From contig JAILAF010000075.1 in the NCBI GenBank assembly GCA_024681775.1, forward strand, positions 1 to 36,080: DNA of 36,080 nucleotides, written 5' to 3'. The notes beneath the pieces were generated by a model. The model was not told where the DNA came from and searched no databases. It saw only the letters and a program-made list of their open reading frames with translations. Positions 8,923-16,752 of the stretch are shown here, one piece after another. The translations under genes and the position numbers were made by a program. This DNA comes from Lachnospiraceae bacterium. Its GTDB lineage: Bacteria > Bacillota > Clostridia > Lachnospirales > Lachnospiraceae. Position 1 is the first letter of the stretch, and every line of letters starts with the position of its first letter.

Positions 8923-9966
8923 TTATTCCTCCTTCGCCTCCCGGATGGCTTCTGCGATCCCCTGGGCCAGGCGTTTTTGATATTCTTCCATCAGGAGCAG
9001 CTCATGCTCCTTCTCGTTGGTGACAGCTCCCAGATACAGCCTTGCAGCGGGCAGCTCCAAAGAAGAAAGCAGGCCGCCTTCTGTCTCTTTCTCGATCCCG
9101 CGGCCTCTGTTCACGGTCCGCAGCGCGGTGTGCCGCACCAGTGCATCCGCCAGCTGCGGGTTCCCGAAGCCGGGGGTAAACCAGGTCTCATTGATCCGGG
9201 CGGAAATGCCATAGCTTGACACGTCATCAAAGGAAGACAGATCCAGCGCGATATAGAGATCTGCCTTCGCATCCCTGACAAACTCCCGCATTGCCTCGTC
9301 ACCGATCCGTGCCTCGCCTGTTTCGTTCAGATAGACACGGGTGTCATTTTCCAGAAAAAGAGCCACCTGGGATGCCACCGCGTAGCAGATGCCCTCCGGA
9401 TCCGTTCCGGGATCCAGCACCACCAGGGTGTCATATGCCTCCTTCGGATCCAGCATGGAGATCTCCAGGGTATTGCCATTCATCACGGTGCGGTACTCCC
9501 TGACAGCGCCGAAGGTCAGCGTCAGAGTCAGGTCCCCGCCCATCTCCGTTCCGCCGGAATCCTTCACATCGGAAAGGTCACCGTAAAGGGGATGAACGCC
9601 GTAATACTCCCGGTCCACGCCCCGGATATGGATGTCGAGGCTCCTGCTTAAGTAACGGTTCTCCACATAGATCTGGTCGGCCTTACTTCCCTCGGGAAGA
9701 GGCACATACAGCATGCCTGCATCATCGGACGCCAGCAGTTTTAAGGGGATGGGCATGGCGATCATAGACTCCGTCCCGGAGCTCTCCGCCTGCGTTCCTT
9801 CCGCGATGACCACGGTCTTGTGAGAAGCGGCATTTAAGAGGATCACGGTCCAGACGAGGAGAAAAATCCCCCAGATACCGGCAGTCCATATGGGATTGTA
9901 AGGACGAAGGTCCTGCGTGTCTTCCATAGATTCCATGCAGGCAGGCGCTTCACGGATCCTGCGCAT
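8923..9966 (-). CDS. Membrane-anchored amidase_3-like protein with degenerate active site
   Basis: A roughly 347-residue protein has one N-terminal membrane segment (about residues 29-46, IWGIFLLVWTVILL), an extracytoplasmic region and a C-terminal domain matching the N-acetylmuramoyl-L-alanine amidase fold: LVVLDPGTDPEG, AKADLYIALDLSS, and LYLGAVTNEKEHELL with GIAEAI. In active enzymes these read DPGH, SIH and VELGF..N. Here both zinc histidines (Thr and Asp instead) and the catalytic Glu (Tyr instead) are missing, so it is probably not an active amidase; a peptidoglycan-binding or regulatory role is inferred. I chose the ATG at 9966, preceded by AGGAGACGGGAGAGG; an ATG at 10008 inside the upstream gene is an alternative. 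Confidence 0.75.
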   Translation of the reverse strand: MRRIREAPACMESMEDTQDLRPYNPIWTAGIWGIFLLVWTVILLNAASHKTVVIAEGTQAESSGTESMIAMPIPLKLLASDDAGMLYVPLPEGSKADQIYVENRYLSRSLDIHIRGVDREYYGVHPLYGDLSDVKDSGGTEMGGDLTLTLTFGAVREYRTVMNGNTLEISMLDPKEAYDTLVVLDPGTDPEGICYAVASQVALFLENDTRVYLNETGEARIGDEAMREFVRDAKADLYIALDLSSFDDVSSYGISARINETWFTPGFGNPQLADALVRHTALRTVNRGRGIEKETEGGLLSSLELPAARLYLGAVTNEKEHELLLMEEYQKRLAQGIAEAIREAKEE

Positions 9967-9985
9967 GCCTCTCCCGTCTCCTGAT

Positions 9986-11164
9986 TTAATCGTTGCTGCG
10001 ATCCGCATCCCGGTTCCCGTCTCTCCTGGCAGGAGGCTTGGGCCCCAGGAACTGGTAAAAGTAGGTCTTCATCATGCCATTGTAGATCTTGCGGTTTCTA
10101 TCTGCTTTTCTGCCGATGGCGTTTTCCGCATGCTCGTAAGAGGTGATGAGATAGAGGCTCCAGCTGTCCAGCGCCCGGTAGCGCTCTCCCAGCACCTTAT
10201 ACAGTGCCTCCACGCTCTCCTTGTCGGAAAGCCGCTCGCCGTAGGGCGGGTTGGTGATGAGGAAGCCGTATTTTTTCGCATGGCTTAAGTCTGCCACATC
10301 CCGCTTCTGGAAGTGAATGAGGTTCTCCACGCCGGCTGCTTTTGCATTTTCCCGGGAGATCCGCACCATCTCTTCGTCCAGATCGTATCCCTGAATGTCG
10401 GTTTCCGTGGGGATCCTGATCAGGTCCTCCGCCTCGGTGACGGACTCGTACCAGAGTTTTTTCGGAACGATGCCGGTCCAGTTCTCCGCCAGGAAGGAAC
10501 GGTTCCTTCCGGGGGCCATGTTGGCGGCCATCATGGCAGCCTCAATGGGAATGGTCCCGCTGCCGCAAAACGGATCCACCAGGATCCGGTCCCCATGCCA
10601 GGGGGTCAGCATGATGAGTCCCGCTGCCAGATTCTCCGCAATGGGAGCCTTGGCAGTGAGCTTCCGGTAGCCACGCTTATGGAGGGATTCACCGGTGGTG
10701 TCCATGCCGATGGTGACTTCATCCTTCATGAGAAAGACCCGCAGCGGATAGGATGCCCCGTCCTCGGGGAAAGTGGAGATCCCATAGACCTGACGCATGC
10801 TCTCCACCATGGCTTTTTTCATGATGGACTGGATGTCGGAGGGGCTGAAGAGTTTGGACTTCACACTGGCGGCCTTCGCCACCCAGAATCTGGCATCCTG
10901 CGGCAGGTAATCTGCCCAGGGGATGGCTTTGGTACCCTGGAAGAGCTCCTCAAAGGTCTCGGCGTGAAAGCTTCCCACCTTCATCAGGATCCGCTCTGCG
11001 GAGCGCAGGAAGATGTTGGCCCGGGCGATGGCGTCCGGGTCCCCCAGGAAACTGACTCTGCCGTCATTTACCTCGGTGATGTCATAACCCAGATCGATGA
11101 TCTCTTTTTTTAAGACTGCCTCCATGCCGAAGTGACAGGGAGCGATGAGTTCAAAAGTTTTCAT
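9986..11164 (-). CDS. THUMP-domain class I SAM-dependent RNA methyltransferase (RlmL/YpsC-like)
   Basis: The 392-residue protein has an N-terminal ferredoxin-like and THUMP region (about residues 1-155) and a Rossmann methyltransferase domain with motif I DPFCGSGTIPIEAA and catalytic NPPYGER, the motif of N2-guanine and N6-adenine methyltransferases. Members of this single-domain group methylate guanine N2 in 23S rRNA. It is the first gene of the operon that runs to 7823; the next start lies about 20 bases downstream. The assignment to rRNA rather than tRNA rests on family similarity only. Confidence 0.93.
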   Translation of the reverse strand: MKTFELIAPCHFGMEAVLKKEIIDLGYDITEVNDGRVSFLGDPDAIARANIFLRSAERILMKVGSFHAETFEELFQGTKAIPWADYLPQDARFWVAKAASVKSKLFSPSDIQSIMKKAMVESMRQVYGISTFPEDGASYPLRVFLMKDEVTIGMDTTGESLHKRGYRKLTAKAPIAENLAAGLIMLTPWHGDRILVDPFCGSGTIPIEAAMMAANMAPGRNRSFLAENWTGIVPKKLWYESVTEAEDLIRIPTETDIQGYDLDEEMVRISRENAKAAGVENLIHFQKRDVADLSHAKKYGFLITNPPYGERLSDKESVEALYKVLGERYRALDSWSLYLITSYEHAENAIGRKADRNRKIYNGMMKTYFYQFLGPKPPARRDGNRDADRSND

Positions 11165-11206
11165 AGATACTCGTTTCTAAGCAAAATCGTAAGCCCTAAC
11201 ATTACA

Positions 11207-11235
11207 ATTATAATGGCAGGTGGGGATTATCTCAA
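11207..11235 (-). promoter_or_regulatory. Promoter of the methyltransferase-amidase-rdgB-phosphoesterase operon
   Basis: TTGAGA (11230-11235), a 17-bp spacer, then TATAAT (11207-11212). The predicted start is about 35 bases before the ATG at 11164. Confidence 0.8.
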
Positions 11236-11344
11236 TGCTCCTTTTGCGGATTTTCTCATTGGATGGGGCGGCCCTTCCGCAGGTTCCTTCCACCGATAAA
11301 TTGTATAACTATTTTCGCATTTTGCCGATCGTCTTCAGAAAATA

Positions 11345-11353
11345 TGCTATAAT
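11345..11353 (+). promoter_or_regulatory. Extended -10 promoter of the cytidylate-kinase-like gene
   Basis: TGCTATAAT is an extended -10 (TGn plus a perfect TATAAT) with no good -35 at 17 bp. The leader is about 50 bases. Confidence 0.65.
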
Positions 11354-11407
11354 AAATCATAGAGTTTGATATCGGAGGGGGGCACAGCTGGAGAAGGAGG
11401 TGTTCCT

Positions 11408-11986
11408 ATGTATGAGTATGTGACCTTTGAGAGACAGTACGGCAGCGGCGGTCAGGAGATTGCTACGAAGCTCGCCAAACGCCTGGGGTATCAGCTGTAC
11501 GACCGCGGCGTCCTGGTGGAGACCTGCAAGCGGATGGATGTGGACTATGCCTACATTTCCAAGCTGGATGAGACCGCGCCCTCCAAGCTGTTCTTCCGTT
11601 CTCCCGGGAGCACCCTGTCGCTGGAGGAGCAGATCTTTGAAACGGAAAAGGTGATCATCCGGGAAGCTGCGGAGAAGCCGGGCTGCATCTTCGTCGGCCG
11701 CTGTGCAGGCGAAGTGCTGAAGGATAAAAAGGTGCTCCGGGTCTTTGTGACCGCAGAGGATGAATATCGTCTCGAGCGTGCCGTAAGCGTGGAGAACGTA
11801 TCCCCTGACGATGCGGAAGGCCAGATGCGCAAGATCGACAAGCGCCGTGAGAAATTTTTCAACGCCCACGCCGGCAACAACTGGCGTTCCCCGGAATTTT
11901 TCGATATCATCCTGAACTCCGGGCGGCTGGGGATTGATGCCTGCGTGGACCTTCTGGAGGACATCATCCGCGATAAAGAAGCATAA
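11408..11986 (+). CDS. Cytidylate kinase-like family protein
   Basis: A 192-residue P-loop protein has an early glycine loop (RQYGSGGQEIATKLAKRLG) and YDRGV, followed by IFVGRCAGEVL and the Arg-rich lid segment (MRKIDKRREKFF). This is the cytidylate-kinase-like family that is common in Clostridia and distinct from true Cmk; its substrate is not settled. The start is the ATG at 11408, 6 bases after AAGGAGG; an upstream in-frame ATG at 11366 is less likely. It is a single-gene unit between its own promoter and a strong terminator. Confidence 0.9.
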   Translation: MYEYVTFERQYGSGGQEIATKLAKRLGYQLYDRGVLVETCKRMDVDYAYISKLDETAPSKLFFRSPGSTLSLEEQIFETEKVIIREAAEKPGCIFVGRCAGEVLKDKKVLRVFVTAEDEYRLERAVSVENVSPDDAEGQMRKIDKRREKFFNAHAGNNWRSPEFFDIILNSGRLGIDACVDLLEDIIRDKEA

Positions 11987-12021
11987 TACGATAGACTGAT
12001 CTGGGTAGCGGATCACATAAC

Positions 12022-12052
12022 AAAGGCAGGGCCCTATCGGCTCTGCCTTTTT
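12022..12052 (+). terminator. Terminator of the cytidylate-kinase-like gene
   Basis: AAAGGCAG (12022-12029) pairs with CTGCCTTT (12043-12050), with GGCC/GGCT continuing the stem over a short loop and a T-tract after it. Confidence 0.9.
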
Positions 12053-12129
12053 CGGTTCCCGCCTGATCTCTGACCGGGCGGCGATCCGGTCATGCGTTTA
12101 AAAAGCGCTCCGTGTCATCTCAGCGACTC

Positions 12130-13224
12130 TCAGCATCCGCTGAGGATCGCTTCCACCTGCTCACGCTTCTCGTATAAAACGCATCCGCCGTTGTGGTCGT
12201 CGGACAGCAGATCTCCGGAGCGGAGCACGGTAAACAGCCTGGAATGCATGGCCTCCTTCAGCCCCTTGTCCCGGATGTTGATATCGGAATAGGGGGAGAA
12301 AGGACAGGGCTCTGCACCGCCGTGGGAATTGATATGGAAAAAACCTCTCCCGGCCGCCAGGCATCCGCCGGAGCTCTTCTCATCTCCGGGGAAGGAGATG
12401 AATACCATCTCCGGATAGTCTCTGCGCAACCGATCGATCTCACCTGCGAGGTATTCCCTCTCCGGATCGCCGGGGGCAAGCTCGGTGCTCTCCTCCGTCA
12501 CCGGCACGAACTCCACAAAGATCACCGCTTTGCAGCCTCTGGATGCAAGGCTCTCGATAAAGGAATCGGAGGAAACCTCTTTGAGGTTCTCCGTGGTGAC
12601 CGTCACGGAGGAGCCGAAGATCAGGCCCCTTCTCTGAAACGCATCCATACCGGAGATCAGGCGATCGTACACACCCTTGCCTCTCCTGGCGTCCGTCACC
12701 TCCCGGTTCCCCTCGATACTCATGATGGGGATCAGATTGCGGCAACGGTCAAAGAGTTCTAAGTATCTGTCATCGATGAAGGTGCCGTTGGTAAAGATGG
12801 GAAAGAGGATGTTCTGACGCTGTCCGGCTGCTTCGATGATATCACGCCGCAGCATGGGCTCTCCGCCCGCAAGCAGGATAAAACTGACACCCAGGTCATC
12901 TGCCTCGCTGAAAATCCGCAGCCACTCCTCGCCGGTCAGCTGCGCTACCGGCTCTGCATCCACCGTCGCGTGATTGCAGCGGGAATAGCAGCCTGCACAG
13001 TGAAGGTTGCACTTACTGGTGATGCTGGCGATCAAAAACGGCGGGATATGCTCTCCCATCTTCTCCGCTTCCGCTCTCTTTTTGGAGGCAGACTTGCTGG
13101 CTGCAGCAAAGCGGAGCATGAACGCACTCTCCTTCGGATTCTTCACGGTGGCTTTGAGTGCATCCGTCACAACCTTCTCCACGCCCCGGGTCATATATGC
13201 CTGTATATCAAAATTCTGATCCAT
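12130..13224 (-). CDS. Radical SAM protein with possible SPASM-like C-terminus
   Basis: The 364-residue protein carries the radical SAM cluster motif CNLHCAGC (Cys72, Cys76, Cys79) followed by the SAM-binding AGGEPMLR motif. The C-terminal part has further cysteines (SGGCLAAG, EPCPFSPYS, GGCVLYE and a C-terminal Cys) that could bind an auxiliary Fe-S cluster, as in SPASM or Twitch domains. The N-terminal 60 residues are a helical extension. Such proteins often modify peptides or act in cofactor maturation, but no precursor peptide gene is visible nearby, so the substrate is unknown. GGAGG lies 7 bases before the ATG. Transcribed alone. Confidence 0.9.
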   Translation of the reverse strand: MDQNFDIQAYMTRGVEKVVTDALKATVKNPKESAFMLRFAAASKSASKKRAEAEKMGEHIPPFLIASITSKCNLHCAGCYSRCNHATVDAEPVAQLTGEEWLRIFSEADDLGVSFILLAGGEPMLRRDIIEAAGQRQNILFPIFTNGTFIDDRYLELFDRCRNLIPIMSIEGNREVTDARRGKGVYDRLISGMDAFQRRGLIFGSSVTVTTENLKEVSSDSFIESLASRGCKAVIFVEFVPVTEESTELAPGDPEREYLAGEIDRLRRDYPEMVFISFPGDEKSSGGCLAAGRGFFHINSHGGAEPCPFSPYSDINIRDKGLKEAMHSRLFTVLRSGDLLSDDHNGGCVLYEKREQVEAILSGC

Positions 13225-13340
13225 CTGAAAACCTCCGAAACTCTGATTCTGTTGTTTGATTTTATCAAATATTATTTTGTGAAATGTATAAGAAGATTAT
13301 AATCTTATCCGGTGGAAAATGCAAGGGGAATATAGAAGCG

Positions 13341-13362
13341 ACGCACGCGAAGATTCGAACCG
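13341..13362 (-). repeat. tRNA 3'-end-like fragment (possible att remnant)
   Basis: On the minus strand this reads GGTTCGAATCTTCGCG, close to the T-arm and acceptor end of the intact tRNA-Arg(ACG) at 19165-19238 (GTTCGAATCTTCTCGCG) apart from a 2-base deletion. It has the same orientation as that tRNA. No other tRNA parts are present. It could mark the far end of an element that integrated at the tRNA, or a decayed tRNA gene. Confidence 0.4.
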
Positions 13363-13453
13363 AAAATTTTTAGAAACCCAGTAGAATCAATAGATAATAT
13401 GTTATATCAATCAACCATCCGGTCACGTTCACAATTTCACAACTTCCCTCAGA

Positions 13454-13703
13454 GGACACTCGAAAGCCATACCCTGACCGAAGCGAGTGTCCGTTCGCCA
13501 CTTTAAATCACCACAGGTGACACTCGAATTAAGAGTAATACGGTCTTCGAGTGTCTATTTTATGAAAAATCCAGGTTCCCCTGACAATTATGACACTCGT
13601 CAGGCACTTTCACATATTTACGAGTGTCAGTAAGCATCCCCCTGCCACATTTCTACCCACATCTTGACACTACTACAGTAATCTGCGCTTCAACCTAGTG
13701 TCA
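13454..13703. repeat. Array of four inverted repeats with GACACT...AGTGTC arms
   Basis: Four palindromic units of 37-39 bases lie at 13454-13492, 13519-13555, 13591-13629 and 13665-13703, separated by 26-35 unrelated bases. Outer arms are conserved (GACACT/AGTGTC). The inner arm bases differ between units yet still pair: CG/CG, CGAA/TTCG, CGT/ACG and A/T. The loops (17-23 bases) are unrelated. This non-coding stretch between the radical SAM gene and the terminator at 13781 holds no credible gene. Confidence 0.8.
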
Positions 13704-13780
13704 TTTCATCGAAAAGCAGCCCCAGATCACTATAAAAGTTATCCTGCCTAATAACTCCGATTGGGTCTATAAACCGGAAT

Positions 13781-13810
13781 AAAAAAAGGTGTGGGACACC
13801 CACACCTTTT
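13781..13810 (-). terminator. Terminator of the secreted-protein-like operon
   Basis: AAAAGGTGTGGG and CCCACACCTTTT form a perfect 12-bp stem around a 3-base loop and are followed by T on the minus strand (A7 at 13781-13787 on the plus). It closes the operon that starts near 16680. Confidence 0.92.
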
Positions 13811-13885
13811 CGTAGGACCCGGGGCTTTCGACCAGCCCGCCGGTAGCGCAAGCACTACCTTGTACATGCGTAATATCATGTATGC
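13811..13885 (-). ncRNA. Possible structured 3' RNA: three hairpins before the terminator
   Basis: On the minus strand, three stems follow the last stop codon: TACATG/CATGTA (13863-13882), GGTAGTG-CTTG-CGCTACC (13842-13859, closing a CUUG tetraloop) and GGGCT/AGCCC (13822-13838). The terminator hairpin follows. Four consecutive hairpins in about 105 bases are more than a terminator needs. This may be a 3'-UTR-derived small RNA or a stabilising element. I do not recognise a known RNA family. Confidence 0.4.
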
Positions 13886-13890
13886 CTTTT

Positions 13891-14337
13891 TTATCTATCA
13901 TGTATCATATCCATCAATTCCCAACAGGATAACTGCGGTAAAGCATCTCTCATAGCCCATTTTGAGATAAACCGGGCAATTTCATTTGGATCCTCTTTTC
14001 TGAGGTTTTCATACTCCTTATATGAATCAGGATCGGTTTCTTTCATCTTTGTAAGGATTTCTTCACCCGATTTGGCATTTGGTACGCTTTTAAGCTGCTC
14101 TTTGGTCAAAGGAGTGCGCTGCAGCTTTACAATCGCACCTTCAGGCATATGTCCGTTATGTTCCGACATCTCAAGGCCTACCCCGGAAATATCAACTTTA
14201 ACTGCAGGGCCATCTCCTAAAGCGCCGGAAAACAAACTGCCGTGTTCGTCCTTTGAGCTGATCACATCCTTGAATCTGGTCTGTAAATTGTTCTGATATT
14301 CTGCTGTTTTGTCCGTATTTACCGGATTAATATTCAT
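13891..14337 (-). CDS. Small protein of unknown function, possible flagellar-type export substrate
   Basis: A 148-residue protein has no signal peptide and no membrane segment. Its N-terminus (MNINPVNTDKTAEYQNNL) is rich in Asn and Thr, the kind of disordered start seen in flagellar export substrates. A PAVKVDISGVGLEMS segment near residue 50 resembles the DIS..G...S stretches found in FlgM-like and other small Lachnospiraceae proteins. The C-terminal half is helical. GGAGG precedes the ATG. It is the last gene of the four-gene operon driven from near 16680. I do not recognise a named family; the export idea is inference from the N-terminus and the neighbours. Confidence 0.75.
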   Translation of the reverse strand: MNINPVNTDKTAEYQNNLQTRFKDVISSKDEHGSLFSGALGDGPAVKVDISGVGLEMSEHNGHMPEGAIVKLQRTPLTKEQLKSVPNAKSGEEILTKMKETDPDSYKEYENLRKEDPNEIARFISKWAMRDALPQLSCWELMDMIHDR

Positions 14338-14369
14338 AGGTTTTGTCCTCCATGACTACCTAAACAGGA

Positions 14370-15188
14370 TCATTTCAGTTCATCAATTGCGGCACCCTTA
14401 ATCTCTTCTTCGATGAGTCCCAGCTTATTCAGCATATTTTTGACCTGATCCTGGGCTTCTGTAACAGTCATACCAGATACTTTCTCGGATGTAGTAGACT
14501 CCAGGATTTCCTCAGTAAGTTCCTCGCGTTCTTCCTTCTTCTCCTTGGCCTTCTCAATCCTTTCTTCGAGTTCTTCCTTCTCCTCTTTGAATTTTTCTGC
14601 CTGTTCCTGCTTCTCTTCCAGATCTTCCTGGATATGATCCATGGCATCCGAAGCAGCTTCCCCAAGCACGGCTTCTCCGGCTGCTTCCATGATCTTGTCC
14701 GCCTGGTCAAACGCATCACCGACAGGATCCGACTTCAGCCGCTCGATCCTAGAGCTCCGTAATGCCTGGTCTATCCCCTGCATTTCCGCTTTGGCGTCCT
14801 TCACCTGCTTTCGGTATTCCTTGAGGGAATCGTTGTATGCATCCCGCTCTTCTTCCGTCGCCTCTTCCGGAAGCGGATGTTCTTCCATACTCCTGATCTG
14901 GCTGCTCAGCTCACTGACCTTGTCGGACAGTTCCTTAAAACGGCCCCGCTGATCATCCATCATCTTATCGGCTTCCTTTACCCCGCTAAATGCATCAGAG
15001 ACGAGCTTCATCGCTTTCTTTCGGGCTTCCTGTGTCTTCTCCTCAAGAGGGGTTAATGCCGTTTTTCCGCCGAATCTGCTTCCTCCAAAGCTTATGGCTC
15101 CTTTTCTGTTTCCGAAAAGGATCGAATCTACGGCTCCGGTGTTTCGCGGATGAATACCGCCGGTATTGGTTGTGTTTCCTATCTTCAT
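14370..15188 (-). CDS. Coiled-coil protein of unknown function
   Basis: The 272-residue protein begins with a Gly/Asn/Thr-rich stretch (MKIGNTTNTGGIHPRN) without a signal peptide. Residues about 50-110 and 185-235 are strongly charged heptad-like coiled coil (Glu/Lys runs), with an Ala-rich segment between. The C-terminal 35 residues are predicted helical. A good GGAGG precedes the ATG. It is third in the four-gene operon, 32 bases before the next start. The long coiled coil and the soluble, unprocessed N-terminus would fit a secreted or surface-associated structural protein, but no homologue is recognised. Confidence 0.78.
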   Translation of the reverse strand: MKIGNTTNTGGIHPRNTGAVDSILFGNRKGAISFGGSRFGGKTALTPLEEKTQEARKKAMKLVSDAFSGVKEADKMMDDQRGRFKELSDKVSELSSQIRSMEEHPLPEEATEEERDAYNDSLKEYRKQVKDAKAEMQGIDQALRSSRIERLKSDPVGDAFDQADKIMEAAGEAVLGEAASDAMDHIQEDLEEKQEQAEKFKEEKEELEERIEKAKEKKEEREELTEEILESTTSEKVSGMTVTEAQDQVKNMLNKLGLIEEEIKGAAIDELK

Positions 15189-15225
15189 ATGTCGGCACCT
15201 CCGTGTGCGCTACACTGTTATTCTA

Positions 15226-15858
15226 TCACACATTTTCTTTTGATCTGTAGTAATCCTCGAAAAGATTGTTGGCAGCATTTATGGTATCACTACAGATACT
15301 CGGCAATTCCTTTCCCCACGCCTTCGTTGCCATCTGAAAGCCTTTTTTCATGGCCTTCTGCATTTCTTTCATTTTATCAACATCATCCCCTGCAAGTGCA
15401 CACGCAAAATCGAACAGTCTCTGTGATGTCTGTTTTACACCCCAGTATCCGTCCTCACTGATATCATTCTGTGCCTGCGCCCTGGTTGCCGCATCAACCG
15501 TGAAGTCCCCGCCTGCAAGCGTCTTCCATATATCCTTGCCACCTGCTTTGCCATAGGCACCCGCCTGACCGGAGAGCGTCTTTTGAACAAGACTGATCAG
15601 TTGATTCTGACGCTGCTCAGCCGCCGCTTTGAGCTGGCTGACGATGGAAGCGCGATCCCCTGCGCTCATCTTTGTTACGGAATATGTGGAATTATCGACT
15701 TTTTCGCCGGATCTGTCATAAATCACTCCGTCTTCCGTATTTACTTTTCCAGGCTTTTCGCCTGCAGCTTCCGGTTTTGCTTTGGCCTGAGATGTGTTTG
15801 CCGCCTTGGGGTAACTTGTTGCGAAATTCGAATAATTTGTTCCTACATTCATAGACAT
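15226..15858 (-). CDS. Small helical protein of unknown function, possible export substrate
   Basis: A 210-residue protein starts MSMNVGTNYSNFATSY, followed by an Ala/Lys/Pro linker, then a folded helical domain (about residues 60-200) with SAGDRASIVSQLKAAAEQRQ, WGVKQTSQRLFDFACALAG and a C-terminal LFEDYYRSKE. The general layout recalls DUF6033-type Lachnospiraceae proteins, but I am not certain of that match. No signal peptide is seen. AGGAGG lies about 9 bases before the ATG. It is second in the four-gene operon. Confidence 0.78.
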   Translation of the reverse strand: MSMNVGTNYSNFATSYPKAANTSQAKAKPEAAGEKPGKVNTEDGVIYDRSGEKVDNSTYSVTKMSAGDRASIVSQLKAAAEQRQNQLISLVQKTLSGQAGAYGKAGGKDIWKTLAGGDFTVDAATRAQAQNDISEDGYWGVKQTSQRLFDFACALAGDDVDKMKEMQKAMKKGFQMATKAWGKELPSICSDTINAANNLFEDYYRSKENV

Positions 15859-15908
15859 ATTCTTAATCCTCCTTGATTCTAAAAATGTCCTTTTCTAAGC
15901 TTTCCTTT

Positions 15909-16643
15909 TCAGAACCATCCGTCAAAGCCGGATCCCGTACTGCCGTAATAACCGTAGCCGATGCCATTTCTTCCGTACAATCCCGTGCTGTATGCCTGCT
16001 GACGGTTCTGCTGCTCCGCAGTCGATTCCAGTCTCTGTGCGGAGGAACCGATGATCCTTGCAAAAGAACCATTCGTTCCGAGCACGTTTTTTACCTTGTC
16101 GAAATCGGCGTTTTTGAAAACATCCTCGTTGACGGACAACTTCCCGCTTTTTTCTACCGTCACACCGATACTGCCGAGACTCTTGGTCATGATCCCGGTC
16201 ATTCTGATCATACTGTCTGCAGACCTTCTGACGTTGGCATTTGTGGTTTCGCCGACTGCATCAAGCGTCTCGTTGTAGCCGGAGACAAATGCCTTTACCG
16301 CCTTCAAAGCTGCATCGGGATCATAGGTGTCCTTGCTGTTAAACAGATTTTCTTTCCCTGCATCCGACAACTTCTTTGAAGCCGCGACCAGTTCAGCGCT
16401 TTCCTTGGAAACTTTGGTTAGCTCACTGTTTGCGGTATACAGATAACTGCTCTGCCGGCCTGCGGTGTTCTTCTTAGCGGTATCTTCGGGTTTGTTTTTT
16501 TCATAATAAGCCTTCAGCGCTTTGGCGTATGCACCGGATCTGATACTGGAAAGCTGCGAAAGATTATTGTACAGTGAGTTGTTTAAACCGGAACTTCCGC
16601 CTCCGAAGAAAAGACTGGGATTAAAGTTACTGTACCTGATCAT
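15909..16643 (-). CDS. FliD C-terminus-like small protein
   Basis: The 244-residue first gene of the operon has an aromatic, Asn/Ser-rich start (MIRYSNFNPSLFFGGGSSGL). Residues about 75-215 resemble the C-terminal part of the flagellar cap protein FliD: VKAFVSGYNETLDAV, then SLGSIGVTVEKSGKLSVNED and a closing GSFARIIGSSA. The last 25 residues are Gly/Tyr-rich. It lacks the FliD N-terminal domain and is far shorter than FliD. GGAGG lies 8 bases before the ATG. The similarity suggests that the operon makes substrates of the flagellar export apparatus or a filament-associated structure, although no flagellar gene is in the window. Confidence 0.8.
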   Translation of the reverse strand: MIRYSNFNPSLFFGGGSSGLNNSLYNNLSQLSSIRSGAYAKALKAYYEKNKPEDTAKKNTAGRQSSYLYTANSELTKVSKESAELVAASKKLSDAGKENLFNSKDTYDPDAALKAVKAFVSGYNETLDAVGETTNANVRRSADSMIRMTGIMTKSLGSIGVTVEKSGKLSVNEDVFKNADFDKVKNVLGTNGSFARIIGSSAQRLESTAEQQNRQQAYSTGLYGRNGIGYGYYGSTGSGFDGWF

Positions 16644-16678
16644 AGAATCATCCTCCTTTCATAAAGGTTTCTGACCTG

Positions 16679-16746
16679 ATTATCGGATAAATAACCTTTC
16701 AAACAAGTCTTTACGCGCGAACCGCACTTTTGTTGTTGCAAACGGC
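16679..16746 (-). promoter_or_regulatory. LytTR-type promoter of the secreted-protein-like operon
   Basis: Two 9-bp half sites, GCCGTTTGC (16738-16746) and GCGGTTCGC (16717-16725), are exact direct repeats in spacing (12 bp), the layout bound by AgrA/LytTR regulators. The -10 GATAAT (16679-16684) lies 32 bp past the second half site, and the -35 region (16702-16707) is poor, as expected for an activated promoter. The same arrangement occurs before the LytTR gene itself. Confidence 0.7.
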
Positions 16747-16752
16747 ATTTTC

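Noticed and set aside
8923-9966. Active N-acetylmuramoyl-L-alanine amidase
   Set aside because: The fold segments match, but the zinc-binding histidines and catalytic Glu are replaced.
12130-13224. RiPP maturation cluster around the radical SAM gene
   Set aside because: No short precursor-like frame with a ribosome site, transporter or protease lies within a few kilobases.
13454-13703. CRISPR array
   Set aside because: Only the short outer arms recur; the 17-23-base centres differ in every unit and spacing is uneven. No cas genes are nearby.
13841-13860. tRNA gene in the hairpin region before the terminator
   Set aside because: The stems do not form a cloverleaf, and there is no T-loop or anticodon arm.
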